Source of the DNA: Blastococcus aurantiacus
Lineage (GTDB): Bacteria > Actinomycetota > Actinomycetes > Mycobacteriales > Geodermatophilaceae
Direction: 5' to 3'
DNA length: 64,000 nt
Assembly: GCF_900102425.1 (NCBI RefSeq)
Contig: NZ_FNBT01000001.1
Location: 1 to 64,000 of the forward strand
Shown: positions 17,038-24,772 of the stretch, one piece after another
Position numbering within the stretch: the first letter of the stretch is position 1
Layout: the number at the start of each line of letters is the position of its first letter
The notes under the pieces: generated by a model
Databases searched by the model: none
Told to the model about the DNA's origin: nothing
Seen by the model: the letters and a program-made list of their open reading frames with translations, nothing else
Translations under genes and position numbers: made by a program

Positions 17038-18087
17038 ATGACAGGAACGATGCGTGCCCAGCGCTTCTACAAGGCCACGGGCCAGTGGGCCGTCGAGGAC
17101 GTGCCCATCCCCGAGCCCGGTCCTGGCCAGGTGCTGATCAAGGTCGCCTACTGCGGCATCTGCCACTCCGACCTCAGCCTGATCGACGGCGTGTTCGGCG
17201 GCATGGGGACCCCCGACGTGATCACCCAGGGCCACGAGGCGTCCGGCACGATCGCCGCCCTCGGTGAGGGCGTGACCGGCTGGTCGGTCGGCGACCGGGT
17301 GATCCCCGCCGCCGGGCGCCCGTGCGGCACGTGCGCCAACTGCCTGCGCGGGCCGGTCGGGCAGTGCCTGAACATCCAGCTCATGGCCTTCGCCTACGAC
17401 GGCGCGTGGGCCGAGTACACGCTCGCGGGGGCGTTCGGCCTCACCCAGGTGCCCGACGGCGTGCCGATGGACCAGGCCGCGATCCTCGCCGACGCGGTGT
17501 CCACGCCCTTCGGCGCCGTCGTGCACACCGGGCAGGTGCGCATCGGTGAGGCGGTCGGGGTCTGGGGCGTGGGCGGCGTGGGCACCCACATCGTGCAGCT
17601 CGCCCGCCTGGTCGGCGCCAACCCGATCATCGCCCTCGACCTCGAGGAGGCCGTCCGCGAGCGGGCGCTGGAGATCGGGGCGGACTTCGCCTTCGACTCC
17701 CGCGATCCGGACCTCCAGGCGAAGATCGCCGAGGCGACGAAGGGCCGCATGCTCGACGTCGCCTTCGACGCCGTCGGCGTGAAGAGCACCTTCGAGCAGG
17801 GGCTGGCGATGCTCGCCAACGGTGGCCGGGTCGTCGTCGTGGGGCTGAGCGGGGACGAGGCCTCGCTGGGGTCGACGCTCGGCTTCGGCCTCTCCCGCAA
17901 GCAGGCGCTCGGCCACCTCGGCTACCAGGGCACCGACATCGCGATCCTGGCCGAGCTGGTGGCCAGCGGCCGGCTGGACCTCTCCCGCTCGATCAGCGGC
18001 GTGGTCTCCCTCGAGGACGTCGGCGAGGGCATCCGCCGCCTGCACGAGCGCGAAGGCAACCCGATCCGCATCCTCGTCCAGCCCTGA
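17038..18087 (+). CDS. zinc-dependent alcohol dehydrogenase (MDR family)
   Basis: 349 residues with an AGGAGG ribosome site at 17023-17028. Catalytic zinc residues Cys39 (CGICHSD) and His66-Glu67 (QGHEASG) are present, and the structural zinc loop has all four cysteines (96, 99, 102, 110). NAD-binding turn GVGGVGTHIVQ follows at about 176-186. A medium-chain alcohol dehydrogenase that oxidises primary or secondary alcohols with NAD(P). No clear partner gene. Transcription probably ends in the nested hairpin at 18093-18159, only 5 bp past the stop. Confidence 0.9.
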   Translation: MTGTMRAQRFYKATGQWAVEDVPIPEPGPGQVLIKVAYCGICHSDLSLIDGVFGGMGTPDVITQGHEASGTIAALGEGVTGWSVGDRVIPAAGRPCGTCANCLRGPVGQCLNIQLMAFAYDGAWAEYTLAGAFGLTQVPDGVPMDQAAILADAVSTPFGAVVHTGQVRIGEAVGVWGVGGVGTHIVQLARLVGANPIIALDLEEAVRERALEIGADFAFDSRDPDLQAKIAEATKGRMLDVAFDAVGVKSTFEQGLAMLANGGRVVVVGLSGDEASLGSTLGFGLSRKQALGHLGYQGTDIAILAELVASGRLDLSRSISGVVSLEDVGEGIRRLHEREGNPIRILVQP

Positions 18088-18092
18088 GGACA

Positions 18093-18159
18093 CCGCGGAA
18101 CGGCAGGAGGCCGACACGCCCTCTCCCGGGGTGGTGTCGCTCGCCCTGCCGTTCCGCGG
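18093..18159. terminator. large nested inverted repeat after the alcohol dehydrogenase gene
   Basis: A perfect 15 bp inverted repeat (18093-18107 against 18145-18159, CCGCGGAACGGCAGG and its complement) encloses a second 6 bp stem (CGACAC at 18112-18117 with GTGTCG at 18134-18139) and a pyrimidine loop. It begins 5 bp after the adh stop. There is no T-tract, so it is not a canonical intrinsic terminator, but actinobacteria often use such hairpins. It may also be a structured leader or mRNA stabiliser for the helicase gene downstream. Confidence 0.55.
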
Positions 18160-18412
18160 CACCTGGCGGGTGCGCACCAGCGCTGCGCCTCCGCAGGTGT
18201 GACCCCCGCCGCTCCGGCACGTCCCACGGGCCCCACCCGGCGGTGCGGCCGCAGGTCGGAGGCGCGCGCAGTGGACAATGGGGGTCGTCCGCGCGGGCCC
18301 GGGAACGGGGCCCCGGGCATGAACGCGCCTTTTCCGCTGTTGCTCCAAGCGACGGTCCGCCTGAGACGGCGTCGACCCCGCGCTCCAGACGAGCCCTTCC
18401 GAAGGACACTGC
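18160..18412 (+). promoter_or_regulatory. leader region of the SUV3-like helicase gene
   Basis: About 250 bp without a convincing gene. It includes an unusually T-rich tract for this genome (CCTTTTCCGCTGTTGCTCC at about 18328-18346) and, just before the TTG start, CCTTCCGAAGG, which can form a short hairpin and contains the AAGGAC ribosome site. A long structured 5' leader is common for RNA helicase and cold-shock genes; here that is an inference. An overlapping short frame starting at the ATG near 18319 is probably not a gene. Confidence 0.4.
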
Positions 18413-20257
18413 TTGCCCGAGATCCAGTCCACTCCCCCGCCGCGCACCGCAACTCCCCTGCCCCAGACGGCCCGCCGTCGCGAGCGCTCCGCCGGTCGCC
18501 AGACCGCGACCCGCGACGCCGACCGCGCCGCCGCCCGCGCCGAGAAGCTCGCGCAGCAGAGCTGGGTCGAGGGCGCCGAGCCGGCGCTGCCGACCCGCAC
18601 CACCCGGCCCGAGGACGTGGTCTTCCACCTCGGCCCCACCAACTCCGGCAAGACGTACGACTCGCTGCAGGCCCTGGCCGCGGCCGGCTCCGGTGTCTAC
18701 GCCGCGCCGCTGCGCCAACTGGCGCACGAGGCCTACGAGAAGCTCTCGGCCCTGCTGCCCGAGGGCTCGGTAGGGCTGTCGACCGGCGAGGAGGAGATCG
18801 ACCCCTTCGCGCCCATCGTCTGCTGCACCGTCGAGAAGGCGCCGCCGCGCGGCGAGATGCTCGTCCTCGACGAGGCGCACTGGGTCACCGACCCCGACCG
18901 CGGCCACCACTGGGCGCGGCTGTTGCTCACCGGCGAGTACCGGACGATGCACCTCATCTCCGCCGCAGAGGCCTACCTCGTGCTCAAGCCGCTGGTGTCC
19001 GACGCCGAGCACGTCGAGGTCGTCAACCACAAGCGGCTGTCGCGGCTGGACGTGCTGCGCGCGCCGGTCCGGACCGACGCCGTCCGCCCGCAGACCCTGG
19101 TCGTCGCGTTCTCCCGCAAGGCCGTCTACGCCGCCGCCGCCGAGCTCGACCAGCACCGACCCGGCAAGGTCGGCGTCCTCTACGGCGCGCTGCCCCCGGC
19201 CACCCGTCGGGAGGTCATCGAGCGGTTCACCAGCGGCGAGCTGGACGTGCTCGTCACCACCGACGTGATCGGCCACGGCATCAACGTGCCGGCCACCACC
19301 GTGCTGTTCGCCGAGACGACGAAGTTCGACGGCCAGGAGGTGCGCCCCCTGCGCACCTGGGAGGCCGCCCAGATCGCCGGGCGGGCCGGCCGCTACGGGC
19401 TCACCGGGCACGGCTCCGTCGGCATCCTCATCGGCGTCAGCGGGCTCAAGCCGATCGGGGCGCTGGTCGCGAACGGCGCCGCCGTCGCCCGGGGCGACGA
19501 GATGAGCGACCTGCCCAAGCGCGCGCCGCGGCTGCGGCCCGAGCTCGAGGACCTCGGCGCCTTCGAGGCCGTCGACCTGCCCGAGGCGCTCGTGCGCTGG
19601 ATGGCCTGGGCGCGGGCCGCCACCCGCGACGAGGCGATGACCGCCGACGACGTCACCACCCTGGTGCTGCGGGTGCACGCGCTGCTCCCGCTGCTGCGCG
19701 GCCCCCTCGGTGCGGCCGGCGACCTGCAGACGGTCTGGCGCCTGGTCAACCTGGCCATCGACTACAACCCGCCGCGGCGCACCCGCTGGCTGGTGCTCGC
19801 CCGCGCGGCGCTGGAGCACGCCGTCGGCCTGCCCGTGCAGCCGGAGACGGTGCTGCCCGACGTCCCCCGCGGGGGCTCCGTCGAGGAGTACGAGCAGGCG
19901 GCCGCGGCGGCCCGTGACGCGCAGACGCTGCTCCGCCAGTTCCCCGGCGTGGCCGGCCTGGACAGCGACGACGCCGCCTGGGTCGAGGAGGAGTGCGCGG
20001 AGATGATCACCGAGCTGCTCCCCGACGCCATCGCCCTGGGTCGCTCGGGCAAGTGCACGAGCTGCGGCAGCGCGATCGCACCGTGGTTCACCACCTGCCG
20101 TCCCTGCAGTGCGCCCGCCGGCCGGTCCGGGGGTGACCGCGACCGCCGTCCCGGTGGCCAGCGGGCCGCGGGGGGACAGCGCACCGCCGGCCGGGCCGCG
20201 GGCCGGGCGCTCGGCGGCCGTCAGGGCGGACCGCGCGGACGCTCCCGCCGGGGCTGA
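18413..20257 (+). CDS. SUV3-like DExH RNA helicase with zinc ribbon and RG-rich tail
   Basis: 614 residues from a TTG at 18413 with AAGGAC upstream. Walker A G74PTNSGKT81 is the SUV3 form; DEAH is at 153-156; motif V is TTDVIGHGINVPA; motif VI Q320IAGRAGRYG. After the helicase core comes a helical C-terminal domain like that of mitochondrial SUV3, then a four-cysteine zinc ribbon (C548, C551, C562, C565) and a basic Gly/Arg-rich tail suited to RNA binding. In mitochondria SUV3 works with a degradosome nuclease; actinobacterial copies are seen but poorly studied. Nothing nearby is an obvious nuclease partner. Confidence 0.88.
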   Translation: MPEIQSTPPPRTATPLPQTARRRERSAGRQTATRDADRAAARAEKLAQQSWVEGAEPALPTRTTRPEDVVFHLGPTNSGKTYDSLQALAAAGSGVYAAPLRQLAHEAYEKLSALLPEGSVGLSTGEEEIDPFAPIVCCTVEKAPPRGEMLVLDEAHWVTDPDRGHHWARLLLTGEYRTMHLISAAEAYLVLKPLVSDAEHVEVVNHKRLSRLDVLRAPVRTDAVRPQTLVVAFSRKAVYAAAAELDQHRPGKVGVLYGALPPATRREVIERFTSGELDVLVTTDVIGHGINVPATTVLFAETTKFDGQEVRPLRTWEAAQIAGRAGRYGLTGHGSVGILIGVSGLKPIGALVANGAAVARGDEMSDLPKRAPRLRPELEDLGAFEAVDLPEALVRWMAWARAATRDEAMTADDVTTLVLRVHALLPLLRGPLGAAGDLQTVWRLVNLAIDYNPPRRTRWLVLARAALEHAVGLPVQPETVLPDVPRGGSVEEYEQAAAAARDAQTLLRQFPGVAGLDSDDAAWVEEECAEMITELLPDAIALGRSGKCTSCGSAIAPWFTTCRPCSAPAGRSGGDRDRRPGGQRAAGGQRTAGRAAGRALGGRQGGPRGRSRRG

Positions 20258-20315
20258 CCGCAGCGCCCTTTCCCGACAGGCGGCAGCGCGCGGAGCCGTG
20301 GCGCACGATGTCGGC

Positions 20316-20603
20316 ATGCACCTGCTGCTGGAGTACTCACTCGTCCCCGATTACCTCCAGCGCCGCGTGGCCCTGCGGGACGAACACCTGGCGCTGGCGC
20401 GGGCGGCGCACGAGCGGGGCGAGCTCCTGCTCGCCGGGGCGCTCCCCGACCCATTCGACCGCGCGCTGCTGGTCTGGACGGCGCCGCGGGAGGTCGTCGA
20501 GCGCTTCGCCGCGCAGGACCCCTACGTCCGCCACGGACTGGTGAGCGCCTGGACCGTCCGCGAGTGGAACGTGGTCGTGGGCGGTGCCGCCACGCCGCGG
20601 TAG
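20316..20603 (+). CDS. YciI family protein
   Basis: 95 residues from the ATG at 20316. Ferredoxin-like small protein with LVPDYLQRRVALRDEHLALARAAHERGELLLAGALPDPFDRALLVW (described in pieces), the pattern R-x-x-x-R-x-x-H-L and G-x-L-x-D of YciI, and a final PYVRHGLVSAWTVREWNVV strand. The conserved His/Asp pair (H23 and the D of LPDP) is present. The family is enzyme-like but its reaction is unknown. It sits 58 bp after the helicase; overlap with another real gene is not seen. Confidence 0.8.
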   Translation: MHLLLEYSLVPDYLQRRVALRDEHLALARAAHERGELLLAGALPDPFDRALLVWTAPREVVERFAAQDPYVRHGLVSAWTVREWNVVVGGAATPR

Positions 20604-20715
20604 CCGCCGCACCCGTCGCCTGCCTCCGACCGGTGCCGGACTCCGCACGCGTGGTGCGGTCCCCGCTCGGGTAGTGGCCGCCCACGACGGGGCGCAGAGG
20701 GAAGAGGGACGCGAG

Positions 20716-21282
20716 ATGACCACGAGCACGGGCGACCGGGACGTCGTCGACATCCTCACCACCGATCACCACGAGGTGCTGACGCTGATCAGCAAGGTCC
20801 CTGCGGCGGCGCCGGACCAGCGCCGGGACATGTCCGACATGATCATCGCCGAGCTGATGCGCCACGCCATCGCCGAGGAGATGCACGTCTACCCGGCGAT
20901 GCGCGACCACCTGCCCGACGGCGCCGCCCGGGTGGAGCACGACATCGAGGAGCACCAGGAGCTCGTCGAGGTCATGAAGGAGCTCGAGTCCCTCGACGCG
21001 GACGAAGCGCGCTTCCTCGAGACGCTCGGCCGGCTCGAGCAGGTCATGCGCGACCACGTGCAGGACGAGGAGGGCGAGCAGTTCCCGTTGCTGCGCGCCC
21101 ACCTCGGCCGCGAGCAGCTGGTCGAGATCGGCTCGAAGGTCGAGGCCGCGATGAAGGCGGCGCCGACCCGGCCCCACCCCCTGGCCCCGCACAGCGAGCT
21201 GTTCCACAAGACCCTCGGTCCCGGCGTCGGGCTCGTGGACCGGTTGCGCGACAAGCTGACGGGCCGCCCCAACTCGCTGTGA
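20716..21282 (+). CDS. hemerythrin domain-containing protein
   Basis: 188 residues from the ATG at 20716 with AGAGGGACGCGAG upstream. Four-helix bundle with the di-iron-type histidines: DHHEVLTLI (H18-H19), MRHAIAEEMHVYPAM, VEHDIEEHQELVEVM, and MRDHVQDEEGEQFP. This H/E spacing fits the hemerythrin HHE domain, which binds O2, NO or iron. The C-terminal 45 residues (PHPLAPHSELFHKTLGP) are an extension seen in actinobacterial proteins of this kind. Stand-alone; converges on the TauE gene with 7 bp between stops. Confidence 0.9.
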   Translation: MTTSTGDRDVVDILTTDHHEVLTLISKVPAAAPDQRRDMSDMIIAELMRHAIAEEMHVYPAMRDHLPDGAARVEHDIEEHQELVEVMKELESLDADEARFLETLGRLEQVMRDHVQDEEGEQFPLLRAHLGREQLVEIGSKVEAAMKAAPTRPHPLAPHSELFHKTLGPGVGLVDRLRDKLTGRPNSL

Positions 21283-21289
21283 GCGCGGG

Positions 21290-22114
21290 TCAGCCGAGGT
21301 TCGGGCGCACGTTCTCCTGCCAGACGTCCCAACCGACACGCAGGACGAGCGCGCTGACCACGACGAGGAACGCGACGCGGATGAAGCGGCTGCCGCGGGC
21401 GGTGGCCGTCCGGGCGCCCAGGTAGCCGCCGACCATGTTGGCCGCACCCAGCAGCAGGCCCAGGCCCCAGTAGACGTAGCCGTTCGGTACGAAGAACAGC
21501 AGCGCCCCGAGGTTGGTGGCGCAGTTGACGATCTTCGCCTTCGCGCTGGCCTCGAGGAACGCGTAGCCCAGCAGCGACACCATCGCGAAGACGAGGAACG
21601 AGCCGGTGCCCGGCCCGAGGATGCCGTCGTAGAAGCCGATGGCCGCGCCGATGAGGCCCGCCGTCCCGTGGTGCCGGCGCCCGGTGTGCCGCAGCGCGGT
21701 GACGTCGCCCAGAGCCGGCCGCAGCACCGTGAACGCCCCGATGCCGATGAGCGCCACCACGATCACCGGCTTGAAGACGCTCGCGGGCAGCAGGGCGGCG
21801 ATCGAGGCGCCGCAGAAACTGCCCACCAGGGCGATCGCCGCCATGGGCAGCGCGGTGCGCAGGTCGGGATGGACCCGGCGGTAGTACGTGACGGCGCTGG
21901 TGGTCGTGCCGAACACCGAGCCCAGCTTGTTCGTCGCCAGCGCCTCCACCGGGCTGATGCCGGGCACCAGGAGCAGCGCAGGCAGCTGCACCAGCCCGCC
22001 ACCGCCGACGACGGCGTCGATGAAGCCCGCGGTCAGGCCGGCCAGCAGCACGAGGAGCAGCGTCGTGACGCCCAGGCCGTCCGGCAGGAGGTCCACCGCC
22101 AGCACGTCGGTCAT
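21290..22114 (-). CDS. TauE/SafE family sulfite/organic anion exporter
   Basis: 274 residues from the ATG at 22114 (purine-rich GAGGGGAGTGGG just upstream). Eight or so TM helices and the two family repeats: AGFIDAVVGGGGLVQLPALL in the first half and GFYDGILGPGTGSFLVFAM in the second, each with the conserved G-x-G-G/G-P-G-T-G loop. TSAVTYYRR follows the first repeat. The family moves sulfite, sulfoacetate or other small anions; no sulfur genes are adjacent, so the substrate is unknown. Confidence 0.9.
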   Translation of the reverse strand: MTDVLAVDLLPDGLGVTTLLLVLLAGLTAGFIDAVVGGGGLVQLPALLLVPGISPVEALATNKLGSVFGTTTSAVTYYRRVHPDLRTALPMAAIALVGSFCGASIAALLPASVFKPVIVVALIGIGAFTVLRPALGDVTALRHTGRRHHGTAGLIGAAIGFYDGILGPGTGSFLVFAMVSLLGYAFLEASAKAKIVNCATNLGALLFFVPNGYVYWGLGLLLGAANMVGGYLGARTATARGSRFIRVAFLVVVSALVLRVGWDVWQENVRPNLG

Positions 22115-22209
22115 CCCACTCCCCTCGTCCGGCCGTCCCCGTCCGGCCGGAGCGCCGACCACTCCACCACGGCGCCCGGAGGTCCCGCGCACCGCCCTGG
22201 GCCGGCCGC

Positions 22210-22293
22210 GTGGAGGTCAGGTTCAACCCCTCGTGCTCGAAGCGCCGGGTCGCCCGCGACGACGAGACCGTGCGCGGGATCACCAGGTCCTGA
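22210..22293 (+). pseudogene. possible N-terminal remnant of an arsenate reductase-like gene
   Basis: A 27-codon frame reads VEVRFNPSCSKRR... before a TGA at 22291-22293. The start resembles ArsC/Spx-type proteins, which open with a strand and NPxCSKC. Here the second Cys position is Arg and the frame ends at once. It lies between the convergent-side end of the polymerase-like gene and the TauE start. The match is short; chance is possible. Confidence 0.3.
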
Positions 22294-22294
22294 C

Positions 22295-23944
22295 TCAGCC
22301 CGCGTCGGCCCAGGAGCGGACGACGTCGACGTCCAGCGGGAAGTCGACCGGGAACTCCCCGAACAGCAGCCGGCCCGCCGAGGCCGCGGCCTGCCGCACC
22401 GCCTCCCCCACCTCGCTCGCCAGGTGCCCGGGCGTGTGCACGACGACCTCGTCGTGCAGGAAGAAGACCAGGTGCGGGCGCTCGTGCAGCTCCCCCTCCC
22501 CCAGCTCCCACAGCCGGTTGCGGAGGTCGGCCAGCCAGCACAGCGCCCACTCGGCCGCGGTCCCCTGGACGACGAAGTTGCGGGTGAACCGGCCCCAGGA
22601 CCGCCGCTGCCGGTCGCGGTCCTGGCGCGAACCGCCGTCCTCGTCGTCCGGGGCCTCGCCGAGGTCCGCGGGACCGTCCGACCACGCGGCGCCGGGCACC
22701 GGCGAGCCGCGGCCCAGCAGGGTGCGCACCACCTCTCCGCGCTCCCCCGCCCGCGCGGCCTCCTCCACGAGCCCGATGGCGTGCGGGTAGCGCTGGGTCA
22801 GCCGCGGCATCATGCGCCCGCTCTCCCCCCGGGTCGCGCCGTACAGGGCGCCGAGCATCCCGACCTTGGCCTCGGCGCGGGTCGCGACCACCCCCGCCGC
22901 GACGATCCCCTGGTAGAGGTCCGTGCCCCGTGCGGCGGCGGCCATGGCGGTGTCGCGGCTCATGCCGGCCAGCACCCGCGGCTCGAGCTGGGCGACGTCG
23001 GCGACGACGAAGCGCCACCCCTCGTCGGCGATCGCGGCGGGCCGGACCTGGACGGGCATCGACAGCGCTCCTCCGCCGTTGGACGCCCACCGCCCGGTGA
23101 CGACGCCGCCCGGCACGAACCACGACCGGAACCGGCCCTCGCGCACCCACGCGTCCAGCCAGGCCCAGCCGTTGGCCGTCAGGAGGCGGGAGAGCTTGCG
23201 GTACTCCAGCAGCGGCGGCATGGCCGGGTGGTCGATCTGCTCGAGGGTCCAGGAGCGGGTGTCCGGCACGGGCAGTCCGGCACCCCGCAGCGCGCGCAGC
23301 AGGTCGGCCGGCGAGTCCGGGTTGAGCCCGGGCGCGCCGAGCGCCGTCCTCAGCTCGCCGGCCAGGCGCTCCAGGACCGCCGGCCGCTGGCCGGCCGGTG
23401 GGCGCGGCCCGAGCAGCTCCGCGAGCAGCCGGTCGTGGACGTCGGCCCGCCACGGCAGCCCGGTGTGCGTCATCTCCGCGGCCACCAGCGCACCGGAGGA
23501 CTCGGCCGCCAGGAGCAGGGCCAGCCGGCCCCGCTCGGCCGACTCGGCCAGGGCCGCCTGCTGGCGTTCGTGCTCGGCGGGAGGGTCGAGGCGGTCCGCG
23601 GGGTCCTCGAGCGGGAAGAGCCCCGGGTCGACGGCGGTGACCGGCTGCAGCGCGTCCCAGCCCGCCGTGTCCGCGGCCGCGAGCAGGCCCTGGTCGACCG
23701 ACGGGGAGCGCCGCAGGATCGCGTGGCACAAGCGCAGGTCGGTGCACCGCGCGATCCGCACCCCGGAGGCCAGCAGCGCCGGGTACCAGCGGGTGGTGTC
23801 GTCCCACACCCAGCGGACCGGATCCGGCCCGGCCTCCCGCTCCGCGACAAACGCCGGCAGGTCAGCGGCCGGTACCCGGACCGTCCCGGCCGGCTCGTGC
23901 ACCTCGGCGTCCTCGCCGCGGCGCACGAGGACGATCCGGTTCAC
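22295..23944 (-). CDS. bifunctional 3'-5' exonuclease/DNA polymerase-like protein (family A)
   Basis: 549 residues from the GTG at 23944. The N-terminal third is an RNase H-like exonuclease remnant (LRLCHAILRRSPS). The C-terminal half has polymerase A motifs: motif A VVADVAQLEPRVLAGMS, motif B KVGMLGALYGATRG with the O-helix Lys and Tyr, and motif C FFLHDEVVVHTP with HDE. Actinobacteria carry this shorter paralogue beside full PolA; it lacks a 5'-3' nuclease domain. An acidic insertion (about 420-440, EAPDDEDGGSRQDRDRQ) precedes RNFVVQGTAAEW. Presumed repair polymerase; activity not certain because the exonuclease acids are not all evident. Confidence 0.85.
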   Translation of the reverse strand: MNRIVLVRRGEDAEVHEPAGTVRVPAADLPAFVAEREAGPDPVRWVWDDTTRWYPALLASGVRIARCTDLRLCHAILRRSPSVDQGLLAAADTAGWDALQPVTAVDPGLFPLEDPADRLDPPAEHERQQAALAESAERGRLALLLAAESSGALVAAEMTHTGLPWRADVHDRLLAELLGPRPPAGQRPAVLERLAGELRTALGAPGLNPDSPADLLRALRGAGLPVPDTRSWTLEQIDHPAMPPLLEYRKLSRLLTANGWAWLDAWVREGRFRSWFVPGGVVTGRWASNGGGALSMPVQVRPAAIADEGWRFVVADVAQLEPRVLAGMSRDTAMAAAARGTDLYQGIVAAGVVATRAEAKVGMLGALYGATRGESGRMMPRLTQRYPHAIGLVEEAARAGERGEVVRTLLGRGSPVPGAAWSDGPADLGEAPDDEDGGSRQDRDRQRRSWGRFTRNFVVQGTAAEWALCWLADLRNRLWELGEGELHERPHLVFFLHDEVVVHTPGHLASEVGEAVRQAAASAGRLLFGEFPVDFPLDVDVVRSWADAG

Positions 23945-24028
23945 CCGGGCAGTGTCCTCGACGGGTGCGACAGCCGGCCGCGCCGACACCTGCGGGTGAT
24001 CGCGACGGTGCCGGGGTACCGCGCTCCC

Positions 24029-24220
24029 ATGGATGCCGTCTCGCTCGGAAAGGCCGGCCTGCAGGGCTGGCGCGCCAAGGTCGCCGACGCCGTGGCGGGC
24101 CCCGTCGCGCAGCGCTCCCCGTTCACCGACGAGCAGGTCCGGGCAGCGGTGGGTGCCGCCTTCTTCGTGCTCTCCGTCGTCTACGTCGTCCAGGCGGTGC
24201 GGCAGCTCCAGCGGACCTGA
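24029..24220 (+). CDS. small single-pass membrane protein
   Basis: 63 residues from ATG 24029 to TGA 24218-24220. A short amphipathic N-terminus (GLQGWRAKVADAVAGPVAQRS) is followed by FTDEQVRAAVG and one hydrophobic helix (AAFFVLSVVYVVQAVRQL). The pattern soluble helix plus terminal TM is seen in many small actinobacterial membrane proteins. No family recognised. It is divergent from the polymerase-like gene and 36 bp upstream of the DUF1330 gene. Confidence 0.6.
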   Translation: MDAVSLGKAGLQGWRAKVADAVAGPVAQRSPFTDEQVRAAVGAAFFVLSVVYVVQAVRQLQRT

Positions 24221-24256
24221 GGGCACCGCGCCGGCGGCAGCCGGTTAGCGTGCGGC

Positions 24257-24619
24257 ATGGCTGTCGATCCCCGTGGCACGGACCTCAAGCGCTACCTGCA
24301 GGAGGACCCCGGCGGTCCTGTCGTGATGCTCAACCTGCTGCGCTACGCCGAGGGCGGCCGGGAGTCCTACGAGCAGTACGCCGAGGCGCTCCGGACGACG
24401 TTCCTCCCCCGGTACGGCGGCGAGATCCTCTACGCCGGGGAGGGCTCCACCGCGCTGGTCGCCGAGGCCGGCCAGGACTGGGACGCCGTGCTGCTGATCC
24501 GGTACCCCTCGCGCCAGGCCTTCAGCCGGATGGTGGCCGACCCGGAGTACCAGCAGGTCACCGCGTTCCGCACCCGCGCGCTCACCGAGGCCGTGCTGCA
24601 GGCGACCACCCCCTGGTGA
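24257..24619 (+). CDS. DUF1330 domain-containing protein
   Basis: 120 residues. Dimeric alpha/beta-barrel (ferredoxin-like) protein: VVMLNLLRYAEGGRESYEQYAEAL, then the GGEILYAGEGS strand, DAVLLIRYPSRQAFSRMVADPEYQ and the LTEAVLQ end match DUF1330. The conserved RYPS...F..M..DPxYQ segment is at about 81-98. The family's reaction is unknown. It starts at ATG 24257 after a short 36 bp gap from the small membrane protein. Confidence 0.8.
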   Translation: MAVDPRGTDLKRYLQEDPGGPVVMLNLLRYAEGGRESYEQYAEALRTTFLPRYGGEILYAGEGSTALVAEAGQDWDAVLLIRYPSRQAFSRMVADPEYQQVTAFRTRALTEAVLQATTPW

Positions 24620-24655
24620 CGTCGCTCGGCGAAGGTCCCGCGTGATCCGGAACAC

Positions 24656-24674
24656 CTTGGTGAGGGCACCCTAA
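24656..24674. promoter_or_regulatory. probable iron box (IdeR/DmdR-type operator)
   Basis: The 19 bp CTTGGTGAGGGCACCCTAA agrees with the actinobacterial iron box TTAGGTTAGGCTAACCTAA at 13 of 19 positions by my count, including the GG/CC arms and the TAA end. It lies about 100 bp before the siderophore-interacting protein gene, the place and gene expected for IdeR/DmdR repression under iron-replete conditions. An adjacent GGATCCGGATCC direct repeat may mark the promoter. Confidence 0.6.
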
Positions 24675-24772
24675 CTTCGGATCCGGATCCGGACTACGGT
24701 GCGGGGAGAGGGCGTCGGGCCCGGCGCGGAGCGCGCCGCCGTCGTACCCACGAGCGTTCCGGAGGAACTGGC

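Noticed and set aside
20889-23807. 972-codon minus-strand open frame
   Set aside because: Arg/Pro/Gly-rich shadow running through the hemerythrin, TauE and polymerase-like genes; no domain, and the real genes read in other frames.
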